A stretch of DNA of 25,737 bases from Tannerellaceae bacterium (GCA_031284275.1 JAITAD010000021.1:1-25737), one strand, 5' to 3'; shown: positions 8,018-16,532, counted from the first letter of the stretch. Numbers and translations: made by a program. Notes: generated by a model not told the origin, from the letters alone.

Positions 8018-10978
8018 ATGAAACGGGGCGTTTTCTTCCTGCTTGTCTCTGCCTTGTTGTCGGTAACGGCCAACGCCGTGACCCACCACGTCACTCCAGG
8101 GCAGCTCAGCAATCTCCTCGGTGCGGACATCACCACCATCACCGATCTGACCCTTACAGGCGATCTCTCCGCCGGAGACTTTCTGGTACTCACACAAATG
8201 CCTCTCCTCGAAAATCTCAACCTCCAAGAGGTTACTGTCTCCTACAACGAGATTCCCGCCGAAGCTTTCAAAAGGAAAGAGGGGCAACCCGTTTCTCCCC
8301 TGCGTTCCATCGTCTTCCCCAAAAACCTCGAATACATCCACCACAACGCTTTCGACGGTTGCATCTACCTCACCAACGCCATTACATTCCCCTCTACGCT
8401 GCGCGTTATTGGCGACGGCGCTTTCCTGAATTGTTCCTCCCTGAAAAACATAACGTTCTCCGATGAATCTTCGCTTATCGAGATTGGCAATTACGCTTTC
8501 GCACGTACAGGCCTTACGTCCCTGAGCCTCCCCGAGTCCCTCGAATCCATCGGGAAGCATGCTTTCGGTAACTGTCACGACCTCACCGGAACGGTAACGC
8601 TTCCCGCAGATTTGCTTCGGTTAGGCACCGCCGCTTTCACCCGCTGTAACCTCACGGGGCACATCGGCATCCCCGCTGCCATTAACGAGATACCCGACAG
8701 CGCTTTCTCTTTCAACTACCATCTGGGTAGCATCACTTGGGAAGCGGTGACGGCCATCGGAACCGCCGCTTTCGATTCCTGTATCGGTTTCAGTGTGCTC
8801 CCCGCTTTGGACGGTATAAAAAGTATCGGTGTAGCCGCTTTCCGTAACTGTACCGGCTTAAACCTCTCCATCAACCTGCCCGAAACTTTGGAAGTCCTCG
8901 CTCAGGCAGCTTTCGCCAACTGTAAGATGCTGCACGGTGACGTCGTCATACCGCGGGGAGTGACAATTATCGGCGGAGCTACCCTCGCCGACCCCAACGC
9001 TTATAGCCCCAACGGAAAGAACTATACTGAGGGCGTCTTCCAAGCCACCGGTATACAGACCTTGTCTTTCCATGTCGGGATTACCAACATCTACCCCTAT
9101 TCTTTCGCTAACTGTCCTTCTCTCTCCGGTACTGTCCGAATCGGTAACGAAGCTTCTTTTGGCGGCACCGCTTTTCTTAACGCCGGTACCCTCAATATCA
9201 TCATCATCCGTCATGCCTATGTTGATCCCATCAACGGGAGCGATGACAACGACGGTACCTCATGGGGCAAAGCTTACCGTACCCTCGCCCCTGCCCTTTC
9301 CACCGTCGGTGACGAGAACCGTAGCGGTAATATCTTCCTCCACGAAGGCCTTCACCTCCTTGACAATACCCTCACCGTTCCCAACAACGCCCATATCTAT
9401 GGTGGGTTCGTCGGTGATGAAATATGGGGAACGTCCAAAGCCGGCACTTTCTCCGGTATCCAAGTCGCAAGCGACGGTATAGCCTTCCGCTTGGACAAGA
9501 GGAAAAACGGAGTTACCGACCCATTGGCCTATACGTTCGAAGATATTGAAGTCATCGGACTCGTTTCCACCGACTCCGCCATCATCCACTCCAAAGCGCT
9601 CACCCTCAGTAACGCCTCTTTCGAACAAAGTATCCGCTTTTTGGGAGACGTAACCCTTACCGATTCCATCGCCGCCGTCGCCCTCACGGCCGACAGCCTC
9701 GCTTTGGATAATGCCATCATCCTGCAACTTCCGACCACTCCGTGGTCTGCCGGTAAACTATCCATCCAAGACGAGCTTGCCGTAGTTTGGTTCAACGGCT
9801 TGAACAACTATCCCCTCTTTGTCGTCGAGGACAGTCCGGCGCCCGTCACCGCACCGATAGCCAAGATGGCCGCTTATTGGAGAGGCTATCGGCTCACCGC
9901 TTTCCTTTCCGATTTCGCATGGAAAGAAGGAACGCTCTACCTCTCTACCATCCCGCAGCCGACAAACTTCACTTTCTCCCGTGCCGACAACCTCCTTATC
10001 CCCGGCGACACGCTTCAACCTACGCTCTCTTTCGGCGACACCGTCACTACCCTCCTCTGTGAATACGGTTATCTTACTTGGCGACTTGCCGAAGGCGGAT
10101 CATTGGGAGTCATCGACCAATACGGCACGCTGATAACCTCCAAAGCCGGACGTATCGTCATCGAAGCTAATTTTCAGGACAAAGTACAACAGCATACCGT
10201 CTATGTGGCCACGTTGCACGTCAATGTTTCTCCTCCGCACGCTATCATGTCCCCCAATGGACATTTGACGGTCAGCATTGTCACCGTCCCCGACTACATT
10301 CCTTCTTATTACGCCATTCACTCCGAAGTGCTGAATCCCGAAGTAGCGCGTCTTGATGGCTATCAGCTAACTGCTCTGCGGAGAGGCGTTTCCTCTTACC
10401 GTGCTTGGTTCAATGACCGTCCCGAGATGGAAGACCTCTTCCGTTTCTACGTGCAAGACGTTGCTACTCATGTCACTATTACCGGTGACGACTTCAATTG
10501 GATACCCGGCAGGCTGTACACTTTTCAAGCCGTTTTGGACCCCGATTTCACTTATGCTCAGGAAGTCGTCTGGACTATCGACAACGACTCCGCCGCACAC
10601 ATCGTCCCCGAGCAAACCTCTTCCCTTTCCTGTGTCATCAGGGCGCTCCGCGAGCAGCCTGTGTATCTCACCGCAACAAGTTTCGACGGATTCGCTTCTG
10701 CTACCCGCAAGCTCGGTAACGCCGGCCTTTCCATCGGCGTTGCACCGGCCGCTATCCAACCCCGAGTCGTCTATAGCAACGGAGCGTTGCATCTGAACGG
10801 GCTTGACGGTTACACCGTCACCCTTTTCACCCTCGCTGCGCGTCCGATTGCCGCCCCTTGTCAGGTCAGCGCCGATGAGGTATCCATCACCGTACCTTCA
10901 CTCACCGCCGGCGTTTACCTCCTCACCGCCACTTCGCCAGACGGTAAACCTTTCACCACCAAGCTGTTGGTACGATAA
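8018..10978 (+). CDS. Secreted BspA-like LRR/beta-helix/Ig-like protein with T9SS sorting domain (paralog 3)
   Basis: 986 residues from the ATG at 8018. An in-frame ATG at 7994 would add eight residues, but 8018 puts MKRGVFFLLVSALLSVTANA at the very N-terminus as a clean signal peptide. About twelve LRR units occupy about 95-390 (AFDGC, AFLNC, AFGNC, AFDSC, AFRNC, AFANC, SFANC). The beta-helix opening NGSDDNDGTSW lies near 406-416, followed by a GGFVGDE turn as in the paralogs. The Ig-like region is less canonical, but its last copy has VVWTIDNDSAAHIV, parallel to paralog 2 VSWFIDNPFIAEIF. The C-terminal domain ends PFTTKLLVR, like the PFTTKLLIP of the giant protein at 19354. No enzymatic motif seen. 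It lies eight bases upstream of the DUF3256 gene, so the two are likely cotranscribed. Confidence 0.87.
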   Translation: MKRGVFFLLVSALLSVTANAVTHHVTPGQLSNLLGADITTITDLTLTGDLSAGDFLVLTQMPLLENLNLQEVTVSYNEIPAEAFKRKEGQPVSPLRSIVFPKNLEYIHHNAFDGCIYLTNAITFPSTLRVIGDGAFLNCSSLKNITFSDESSLIEIGNYAFARTGLTSLSLPESLESIGKHAFGNCHDLTGTVTLPADLLRLGTAAFTRCNLTGHIGIPAAINEIPDSAFSFNYHLGSITWEAVTAIGTAAFDSCIGFSVLPALDGIKSIGVAAFRNCTGLNLSINLPETLEVLAQAAFANCKMLHGDVVIPRGVTIIGGATLADPNAYSPNGKNYTEGVFQATGIQTLSFHVGITNIYPYSFANCPSLSGTVRIGNEASFGGTAFLNAGTLNIIIIRHAYVDPINGSDDNDGTSWGKAYRTLAPALSTVGDENRSGNIFLHEGLHLLDNTLTVPNNAHIYGGFVGDEIWGTSKAGTFSGIQVASDGIAFRLDKRKNGVTDPLAYTFEDIEVIGLVSTDSAIIHSKALTLSNASFEQSIRFLGDVTLTDSIAAVALTADSLALDNAIILQLPTTPWSAGKLSIQDELAVVWFNGLNNYPLFVVEDSPAPVTAPIAKMAAYWRGYRLTAFLSDFAWKEGTLYLSTIPQPTNFTFSRADNLLIPGDTLQPTLSFGDTVTTLLCEYGYLTWRLAEGGSLGVIDQYGTLITSKAGRIVIEANFQDKVQQHTVYVATLHVNVSPPHAIMSPNGHLTVSIVTVPDYIPSYYAIHSEVLNPEVARLDGYQLTALRRGVSSYRAWFNDRPEMEDLFRFYVQDVATHVTITGDDFNWIPGRLYTFQAVLDPDFTYAQEVVWTIDNDSAAHIVPEQTSSLSCVIRALREQPVYLTATSFDGFASATRKLGNAGLSIGVAPAAIQPRVVYSNGALHLNGLDGYTVTLFTLAARPIAAPCQVSADEVSITVPSLTAGVYLLTATSPDGKPFTTKLLVR

Positions 10979-10986
10979 TCCCTTTC

Positions 10987-11661
10987 GTGGTGACTATCCC
11001 CTCTTCCATCTACCGGCTTGGGCGGTTTTTGTTCGTCGTCCTTGTCGTTTGTTGTTTGCCGTGTCTGCGTCCAAACGCAGCAGCAGTTTCTTATACCCCG
11101 CCTGACATCGCCCAACTCTTCATCTCTATCCCGTCCGATATGCTCCCTTTGCTGGACGAAGCTTGGCGACGCGACCTCATCGGCCTCTACCGCGCCGGCA
11201 AGGAAGCCCGCCTGCAAAACCTCCTCAAAGGTTTCTCCCATTTGCAGACGCTCACCTCCGACTATCTCTTCCTCCGGACTACCACCTCCGCCACTTTCGA
11301 GCTTAAACTCCTCCCGCTGGCCGACACTGCTGCCATCCTTTGCCTTGTCACCACCGTCAGCGCACCTGTCCCCGACAGCCGTATCGCTTTCTTCACCACC
11401 GGATGGAAGCCGCTTGACGCCTCACTCTTTTTTACCCCGCCCATTCCTTCCGACTTCCTCCTTTCCTCCCCTACCCCACCCGCCGACCTCCTCGCTTATC
11501 TGGATATCCTTCTCATCCATTACCGTCTCAGTCCGGAGGCCGTCACCCTCTCCGCCACCTATACCACCCCGCTCTATCTTGACGAATCTCGCCGTATCGC
11601 CCTCACTCCTTTCCTCACGCCACCCCATACTTACACTTGGGATGGTGCACGTTTCCGATAG
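10987..11661 (+). CDS. DUF3256 family secreted protein
   Basis: About 224 residues with an N-terminal hydrophobic signal segment (FLFVVLVVCC, then ...NAAA). The body matches my memory of DUF3256, a Bacteroidales family of unknown function: LFISIPSDMLPLLDE, then RRDLIGLYRAGK, then LTSDYLFL, then ELKLLPLADTAAILCLVTTV and the signature APVPDSRIAFFTTGWKPLD. No ATG lies near the N-terminus, so a GTG start at 10987 (or the adjacent GTG at 10990) is required to include the signal segment. It starts eight bases after paralog 3 and overlaps the RNase H start, so it is probably translated from the same message. No catalytic residues are known for the family; export to the periplasm is inferred. Confidence 0.82.
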   Translation: MVTIPSSIYRLGRFLFVVLVVCCLPCLRPNAAAVSYTPPDIAQLFISIPSDMLPLLDEAWRRDLIGLYRAGKEARLQNLLKGFSHLQTLTSDYLFLRTTTSATFELKLLPLADTAAILCLVTTVSAPVPDSRIAFFTTGWKPLDASLFFTPPIPSDFLLSSPTPPADLLAYLDILLIHYRLSPEAVTLSATYTTPLYLDESRRIALTPFLTPPHTYTWDGARFR

Positions 11662-12088
11662 CCCATTCTACCTTATGCTCCCTTACGAGAAGAATGCCAT
11701 TGCCGTTGATGCCGCCTGTTCCCACAACCCGGGGCGGATGGAATACCGCGGCGTAGACCTTGCCACCGGACAAGTGCTCTTCCACATCACCTATCCCCTC
11801 GCCACCAACAACATCGGAGAGTTTCTCGCCATCGTGCACGCCCTTGCCTACCTTGCCGGAAAGCAGTTACCCAACACCCCTGTCTATACCGACAGCCAAA
11901 CGGCCATGACCTGGATACGCAAACGGCGAGCCGCCACCACGCTGGTGCGTAATGCCGACACCGAACGTGTACACCACCATCTGTTCCGCGCCGTCAATTG
12001 GCTCCATGAACACGCCTACGCCAACCCCATCCTCAAATGGAACACCCCCCAATGGGGAGAAATCCCCGCTGACTTCGGCCGTAAATAA
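11642..12088 (+). CDS. Ribonuclease HI, catalytic domain without viroplasmin domain
   Basis: RNase H fold protein of 148 residues, expected to cleave the RNA strand of RNA-DNA hybrids in the cytosol. Catalytic acids seen: Asp23 in AVDAACS, Glu60 in NIGEFLA, Asp84 in YTDSQTA and Asp144 in the C-terminal PADFGRK. It closely matches the C-terminal half of Bacteroidales viroplasmin-type RNase H (MEYRGV, TNNIGEFLA, WGEIPADFGRK). Those proteins normally carry an N-terminal hybrid-binding viroplasmin domain, which is absent here. Start 11642 overlaps the DUF3256 gene by 20 bases; the ATG at 11675 (137 residues) lies just beyond its stop and is a real alternative. The frame stays open upstream to 11018, but that part is Ser/Pro-rich out-of-frame reading of the DUF3256 gene. 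It converges with the gene ending at 12107. Confidence 0.85.
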   Translation: MVHVSDSPFYLMLPYEKNAIAVDAACSHNPGRMEYRGVDLATGQVLFHITYPLATNNIGEFLAIVHALAYLAGKQLPNTPVYTDSQTAMTWIRKRRAATTLVRNADTERVHHHLFRAVNWLHEHAYANPILKWNTPQWGEIPADFGRK

Positions 12089-12106
12089 ATTATCCTATCC
12101 GGCAAA

Positions 12107-13180
12107 TCAACCCTGCCGAGACATCACGATAGTCTGCTGCCGCACTGATTCTTCGTGTATCGTGCGCAGTATCGCTTTCACAAACTCAGCGCTCAGCGAC
12201 AAATCTTCACCCATCCGCGCACGTTTCTCCAGCAATTCGTTATAACGAGGTGATTGCAGAATCGGCATGTTCTGTTCTTTCTTGTATACTCCGATCTCGC
12301 GAGAGATACGCATCCGTTTCGCCAGTACTTCCAGAAGTTGCTCGTCAATAGCGTCTATCTGCCGACGCAGTTCGGCGAGGTTCTCCGTCGTCTGTACCGA
12401 TTCCCGGATAACGAGCATGTTCAGCATATAGTCCAGCACTTCCGGCGTCACCTGTTGCGAAGCGTCGCTCCATGCCCCATCGGGATGCACATGGCTCTCG
12501 ATGATAAGACCATCGAAACTGAGGTCCATCGCCTGTTGCGACAGCGAAGCGATCAGCTCCCGCGTCCCTCCGATATGGCTCGGGTCACAGAAAATAGGCA
12601 AGTTCGGCATACGGCGACGTAACTCGATAGGGATATGCCACAGCGGAAGATTACGGTATATCTTCTTGTCGTAAGAACTGAAACCGCGATGAATCACTCC
12701 CAACCGGCGGATACCCGCCCCATAAAGGCGTTCGATAGCCCCTATCCACAATTCGAGGTCAGGATTGACCGGGTTTTTGACAAGTACCGGAATATCCACC
12801 CCCCGCAACGCATCGGCAATTTCCTGAACGGCAAAAGGATTCACCGTTGTCCGAGCGCCTATCCAAATCAGGTCCATACCCGCCTCTAAGGCCGCTTGAA
12901 CGTGTTCTTTCATCGCTACTTCCGTAGTGACGTACATCCCCGTTTCCCGCTTCACACGTTGCAACCACGGAAGGCCCACCGTACCGACACCCTCAAAGCC
13001 GCCCGGTTTAGTACGCGGTTTCCATATCCCTGCGCGAAACATCCGAATGCCACGGGAAGAAAGGTCTTTGGCCGTTTCCAACACCTGTTCCTCTGTTTCC
13101 GCACTACAAGGCCCCGCTATCACCATCGGGCGTTTCGGATCAATGCCCTCCAAACGAATCGGTTCAAGTTCCATATTCAT
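12107..13180 (-). CDS. Bifunctional 3-deoxy-7-phosphoheptulonate synthase / chorismate mutase
   Basis: Shikimate-pathway enzyme of 357 residues with two fused activities. DAHP synthase (type I beta, KDO8P synthase-like, about 1-260) condenses phosphoenolpyruvate with erythrose 4-phosphate; motifs AGPCSAE (22-28), RAGIWKPRT, LVKNPVNPD, CDPSHIGG and IESHVHPDGAWSDASQQ are all present. An AroQ-type chorismate mutase (about 268-350) follows, with LAELRRQIDAIDEQLLEVLAKR and the later helix ending TIHEES, converting chorismate to prephenate. In this family the mutase domain commonly gives feedback control of the synthase. The start is ATG at 13180; a second ATG two codons on (13174) is equally plausible. 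It lies 38 bases downstream of the DUF4491 gene and is probably cotranscribed with it. Intact and of normal length. Confidence 0.95.
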   Translation of the reverse strand: MNMELEPIRLEGIDPKRPMVIAGPCSAETEEQVLETAKDLSSRGIRMFRAGIWKPRTKPGGFEGVGTVGLPWLQRVKRETGMYVTTEVAMKEHVQAALEAGMDLIWIGARTTVNPFAVQEIADALRGVDIPVLVKNPVNPDLELWIGAIERLYGAGIRRLGVIHRGFSSYDKKIYRNLPLWHIPIELRRRMPNLPIFCDPSHIGGTRELIASLSQQAMDLSFDGLIIESHVHPDGAWSDASQQVTPEVLDYMLNMLVIRESVQTTENLAELRRQIDAIDEQLLEVLAKRMRISREIGVYKKEQNMPILQSPRYNELLEKRARMGEDLSLSAEFVKAILRTIHEESVRQQTIVMSRQG

Positions 13181-13218
13181 TATCTTTTCTCTTTTTCTTT
13201 ATCCGTATTATATCATTA

Positions 13219-13533
13219 TCACGCTTCTTTACGCCGCTTACGCTTCGGATTGGCAGGAAACCAACCGCGGGCGACCCTTTTCTCCTGCTCGAAGAGTTCT
13301 TTTATACCCCAGAACGACGAGAAAGCAAACACCCCCAACGCCGACGAGAAAAACGTATTCGCCACATACAATGACCCGCCCGCCGCCAACAATCCGGCAA
13401 ACAAAAATGCCCACCAACAACGTACCCCAACGTAGTATTCTGCCTTAATGACCAAAGGATGAAACAACCCGATAATCACAAACGTCGTCAGACCCGTCAA
13501 CAACCCTTCGCAGTACAAACCTGTCATCATCAT
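13219..13533 (-). CDS. DUF4491 family small membrane protein
   Basis: A 104-residue membrane protein with three likely transmembrane segments (about 9-26, 39-57 and 59-75) and a basic C-terminal tail (NPKRKRRKEA). It matches the DUF4491 family of Bacteroidetes and Firmicutes as I know it: TGL near the start, IIGLFHPLVIKAEYYVGVRCWW (about 20-41), SALGVFAFSSFWGIKELFEQ and the closing GWFPANPKRK. Function is unknown. Three consecutive ATG codons (13533, 13530, 13527) make the start ambiguous by two residues. It has its own promoter at 13547-13554 and is followed closely by the DAHP synthase/chorismate mutase gene; nothing in the sequence ties the two functionally. Confidence 0.88.
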   Translation of the reverse strand: MMMTGLYCEGLLTGLTTFVIIGLFHPLVIKAEYYVGVRCWWAFLFAGLLAAGGSLYVANTFFSSALGVFAFSSFWGIKELFEQEKRVARGWFPANPKRKRRKEA

Positions 13534-13546
13534 TTTTTGTGAGCCG

Positions 13547-13554
13547 CAAAGTTA
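13547..13554 (-). promoter_or_regulatory. -7 box for the DUF4491 / DAHP synthase genes
   Basis: Read on the minus strand this is TAACTTTG, an exact TAnnTTTG match, 13 bases before the first ATG of the DUF4491 gene. The implied leader is under ten bases. It sits in the 67-base gap after the mrp stop codon. No clear -33 element. Confidence 0.6.
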
Positions 13555-13600
13555 ATCATTATTCAAACCATTCGTCTTAAACAATCGACATCCCCCTTAC

Positions 13601-14347
13601 TTACAAACCCCGCGCAAGTTCGACGAAAGCTGCACCTGTGGGGTTTGACTTTTGCAGGGCTACGGGGAGACCCTCGTCGCCGCTTTGGCAGATACTCTGA
13701 ACGAGGGGAATCTGCGCCAACAGCGGCACACCGGTTTCGGCGGCAAGGCGGCCGCCGCCGCCGCACCCAAAGAGGTAATAACGTTCCGTCGGATGTTCCG
13801 CCGGCGTGAACCACGACATATTTTCCACTATCCCCAACACCGGCACATCCACCTTCGGGTTACGGAACATCGCCACCGCCTTGCGTGCATCGGCCAGCGC
13901 CACCTCTTGAGGCGTCGTCACCACCAAAGCCCCTGTCAGTTGCAAGGTCCGGACGATGGTGATATGCAAGTCACTCGTACCCGGAGGCAGGTCGATTACA
14001 AAATAGTCCGGATCCCCCCAGTTCCCCTCCGTGATGAGCTGTTTGAGCGCATTGCTCGCCATTGCCCCACGCCAGATAAGCGCACTGTCGGCATCCGAGA
14101 AAAAGCCGATCGACAGCAGCTTGACCCCATAGCGCAACACCGGCTCTACCATATCTTTGTCGCCCACCCGCACGGCGTACGGACGCTCACCTTCGGCATG
14201 AAACATTTTCGGCGCCGAAGGCCCGAAGATATCGGCATCCAACAATCCCACCGAACGCCCCTCCGCCGCAAGCGCCACGGCGAGATTGGCCGCCACGGTA
14301 CTTTTGCCCACTCCCCCTTTACCTGAGGCAACAGCGATGACGTTCAT
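13601..14347 (-). CDS. mrp: Mrp/NBP35-type P-loop ATPase lacking the N-terminal MIP18 domain
   Basis: 248-residue cytosolic ATPase of the Mrp/ApbC/NBP35 family, which is linked to iron-sulfur cluster carriage. The deviant Walker A SGKGGVGKST is at about 8-17, followed by LLDADIFGPSAPKMF, the switch II segment DYFVIDLPPGTSD and ENMSWFTPAEHPTERYYLFG. The usual CxxC near this last motif is replaced by FTPAE, as I recall from Bacteroidetes homologs. Those homologs are about 360 residues with an N-terminal MIP18 (DUF59) domain; here the P-loop begins at once, so that domain is missing. ATG at 14347 is chosen; the only upstream in-frame start seen is a TTG at 14389 lying inside folD, giving an unrelated leader. 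The start is 13 bases after the folD stop, so this is the last gene of the spt-ffh-folD-mrp cluster. Confidence 0.9.
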   Translation of the reverse strand: MNVIAVASGKGGVGKSTVAANLAVALAAEGRSVGLLDADIFGPSAPKMFHAEGERPYAVRVGDKDMVEPVLRYGVKLLSIGFFSDADSALIWRGAMASNALKQLITEGNWGDPDYFVIDLPPGTSDLHITIVRTLQLTGALVVTTPQEVALADARKAVAMFRNPKVDVPVLGIVENMSWFTPAEHPTERYYLFGCGGGGRLAAETGVPLLAQIPLVQSICQSGDEGLPVALQKSNPTGAAFVELARGL

Positions 14348-14360
14348 ATCACAAAAACTT

Positions 14361-15248
14361 TTAGGAATAGACAGCCTTTGTCCCCGCAAGCAACGTGTTA
14401 CGCATCAGCGAGACGATAGTCATCGGCCCCACCCCACCCGGCACGGGAGTGATGTACGAGCAGCGGGAAGCCACCTCCTCAAAGCATACATCTCCCGTCA
14501 GTTTGAAACCGTTACGTGCCGACGGTGTCGGTATGCGCGTCGTCCCCACGTCTATCACCACCGCCCCCTCTTTCACCATGTCACCCCGCACGAAATGCGG
14601 CGAACCCAACGCCACGATAAGGATATCCGCCGAGCGGCACAGTTGCGGCAGGTCTGCCGAGCGGCTGTGGCACACCGTCACCGTACAGTCCCCCGGCGAA
14701 GCTTTGCGCATCAACAGGTTCGCCACCGGTTTACCGACGATATTACTTCGCCCCAACACCACGCAATGTTTCCCCTGCGTAGGTATGCGGTAACGGCTGA
14801 GCAGTTCGAGGATACCCGCCGGCGTCGCCGAGAGGAAGCAGGGCAGTCCCAACATGAGACGTCCCACGTTGATCGGGTGAAACCCGTCCACATCCTTACG
14901 GCAGTCTATCGCTTCGATGACCTCTTCGGCCGAGAGATGAGCAGGTAGCGGAAGCTGCACGATGAAACCGTCCACCGTTTCATCCCCATTCAGTTCTTCG
15001 ATTTTCCCCAGCAATTCCTCACGGGAGACATCCGCCTCGTAACGGACGAGCGTCGAGCGGAATCCTATCTCCTTGCAGGCGCGCACTTTGGCAGCCACAT
15101 AGGTCTCGCTCCCTCCGTCGTGCCCTACCAGAACAGCCGCCAGATGCGGCGGACGCCGCCCTGCAGCGGTGAGGCGTGATACTTCGACCGCCATCTCCGC
15201 CTGCATCTGCGCCGCCACGGCTTTACCGTCCAGCAGCACGTAACCCAT
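14361..15248 (-). CDS. folD: Bifunctional methylenetetrahydrofolate dehydrogenase / methenyltetrahydrofolate cyclohydrolase
   Basis: Cytosolic FolD, 295 residues, interconverting 5,10-methylene-, 5,10-methenyl- and 10-formyl-tetrahydrofolate with NADP+. Motifs seen: [15 protein letters not shown] with the catalytic lysine of the YxxxK pattern, [25 protein letters not shown], the nucleotide-binding [14 protein letters not shown] and the closing [12 protein letters not shown]. The start at 15248 gives [12 protein letters not shown], the usual N-terminus; an open extension to 15284 has no family support. This start lies 26 bases inside the end of ffh, so translational coupling is likely. It is followed after 13 bases by mrp. 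The ffh-folD neighbourhood is, to my memory, common in Bacteroidales. Intact. Confidence 0.95.
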   Translation of the reverse strand: MGYVLLDGKAVAAQMQAEMAVEVSRLTAAGRRPPHLAAVLVGHDGGSETYVAAKVRACKEIGFRSTLVRYEADVSREELLGKIEELNGDETVDGFIVQLPLPAHLSAEEVIEAIDCRKDVDGFHPINVGRLMLGLPCFLSATPAGILELLSRYRIPTQGKHCVVLGRSNIVGKPVANLLMRKASPGDCTVTVCHSRSADLPQLCRSADILIVALGSPHFVRGDMVKEGAVVIDVGTTRIPTPSARNGFKLTGDVCFEEVASRCSYITPVPGGVGPMTIVSLMRNTLLAGTKAVYS

Positions 15249-16530
15249 TACGGTGTTGTTGGAAGAACTTGCACATCGAATCAAATTGCTTGAGAAACAT
15301 ATTGACTTGCTGTATAGATGTCCCGCTGCCCTTAGCCAAGCGTTGGCGGCGCGAAGTGTTGAGCAGCGACGGATTGGCGCGTTCCTTGGGAGTCATCGAA
15401 TTGATGATAGCCTCGATGCGGACGAAGTTACGTTCATCGATATCCACGTTTTTGGCCAGCTTGTTGATACCCGGAATCATCCCCATCAGGTCTTTGACGT
15501 TACCCATGCGTTTGATTTGCTGTATCTGCACACGGAAATCGTTGAAATCGAACTTGTTACCCGCCAGTTTGCGTTGCATCCGGCGGTTTTCCTCCTCGCT
15601 GACCTGTTCCTGGACACGTTCCACGAACGAAACGATGTCCCCCATACCCAGAATACGGTCTGCCATGCGGGCAGGGTGAAACACGTCCAGCGCCTCCGGT
15701 TTCTCGCCCGTACCGACGAACTTGATAGGCTTGGACACCACCGTACGGATCGAGAGCGCCGCACCGCCGCGGGTATCCCCATCGAGTTTCGTCAGCACGA
15801 CGCCGTCGAAGTCCAGACGGTCGTTGAACGCCTTGGCCGTGTTCACCGCATCCTGCCCCGTCATGGCATCCACCACGAAGAGCGTTTCCTGCGGATTGAC
15901 GGCCGCTTTCACCGCCGCTATCTCGCCCATCATCTCCTCGTCAATAGCCAGACGGCCGGCGGTATCAATGATTACCAAGTCATAACCCTTGCTTTTCGCT
16001 TCCTTTACGGCGTTTTGAGCGATATCCACCGGTCGCTTGTTCTCCGGTTCGGAATACACCGGCACACCCACCTGTTCCCCCAAGATATGCAACTGTTGGA
16101 TAGCCGCCGGACGATAGACGTCAGCCGCCACCAATAACGGATGCCGTCCTTTCTTCGTCTTGAGGAAGAGCGCAAGTTTACCGGCGAACGTCGTCTTACC
16201 CGAACCTTGCAGCCCCGACATCAGCACCACTGCCGGATGCCCTGTGACGTTCGCTTCTGCCGTTTCGCCGCCCATAAGAGCGGCCAACTCGTCGTGGACG
16301 ATTTTCACCATCAGTTGTCCCGGCTTCACCGCCTTGAGTACCTCCTGCCCCAAGGCCTTCTCTTTCACCGTGTCGGTAAACTGTTTGGCGACCTTGTAAT
16401 TGACGTCGGCCTCCAACAAAGCCCGTCGGACGTCTTTCAACGTCTCGGCCACGTTAATCTCCGTAATTCGCCCCTCGCCTTTGAGCAGTTTGAACGACCG
16501 TTCCAGCCGTTCCGTCAAGTTCTCGAACAT
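15223..16530 (-). CDS. ffh: Signal recognition particle GTPase Ffh
   Basis: 435-residue SRP54-type protein that binds SRP RNA and signal sequences of nascent membrane and secreted proteins. The order is standard: N helical bundle (1-95), GTPase G domain with P-loop GLQGSGKTT (106-114), [22 protein letters not shown] and [12 protein letters not shown], then the M domain with [15 protein letters not shown] and the RNA-binding [26 protein letters not shown] region. The tail after FLKQFDSM is short and ends [10 protein letters not shown] rather than the methionine-rich end common in bacterial Ffh. The start codon is two bases from the spt stop and the 3' end overlaps folD, marking an operon. No gene for SRP RNA was recognised nearby. 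Confidence 0.96.
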   Translation of the reverse strand: MFENLTERLERSFKLLKGEGRITEINVAETLKDVRRALLEADVNYKVAKQFTDTVKEKALGQEVLKAVKPGQLMVKIVHDELAALMGGETAEANVTGHPAVVLMSGLQGSGKTTFAGKLALFLKTKKGRHPLLVAADVYRPAAIQQLHILGEQVGVPVYSEPENKRPVDIAQNAVKEAKSKGYDLVIIDTAGRLAIDEEMMGEIAAVKAAVNPQETLFVVDAMTGQDAVNTAKAFNDRLDFDGVVLTKLDGDTRGGAALSIRTVVSKPIKFVGTGEKPEALDVFHPARMADRILGMGDIVSFVERVQEQVSEEENRRMQRKLAGNKFDFNDFRVQIQQIKRMGNVKDLMGMIPGINKLAKNVDIDERNFVRIEAIINSMTPKERANPSLLNTSRRQRLAKGSGTSIQQVNMFLKQFDSMCKFFQQHRNGLRAAGR

Positions 16531-16532
16531 TG

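Noticed and set aside
6857..8578. 573-codon open frame on the minus strand across the paralog 2/paralog 3 boundary
   Set aside because: It is antisense to two clear genes, is rich in Gly/Asp/Val/Glu as expected from reverse reading of C-ending codons, and shows no domain or signal sequence.
11018..11641. In-frame upstream extension of the RNase H gene (about 208 codons)
   Set aside because: The translation is Ser/Pro/Leu low complexity from out-of-frame reading of the DUF3256 gene; it bears no resemblance to a viroplasmin domain.
12089..12106. Bidirectional terminator between the convergent RNase H and DAHP synthase genes
   Set aside because: The 18-base gap holds no inverted repeat or T run.
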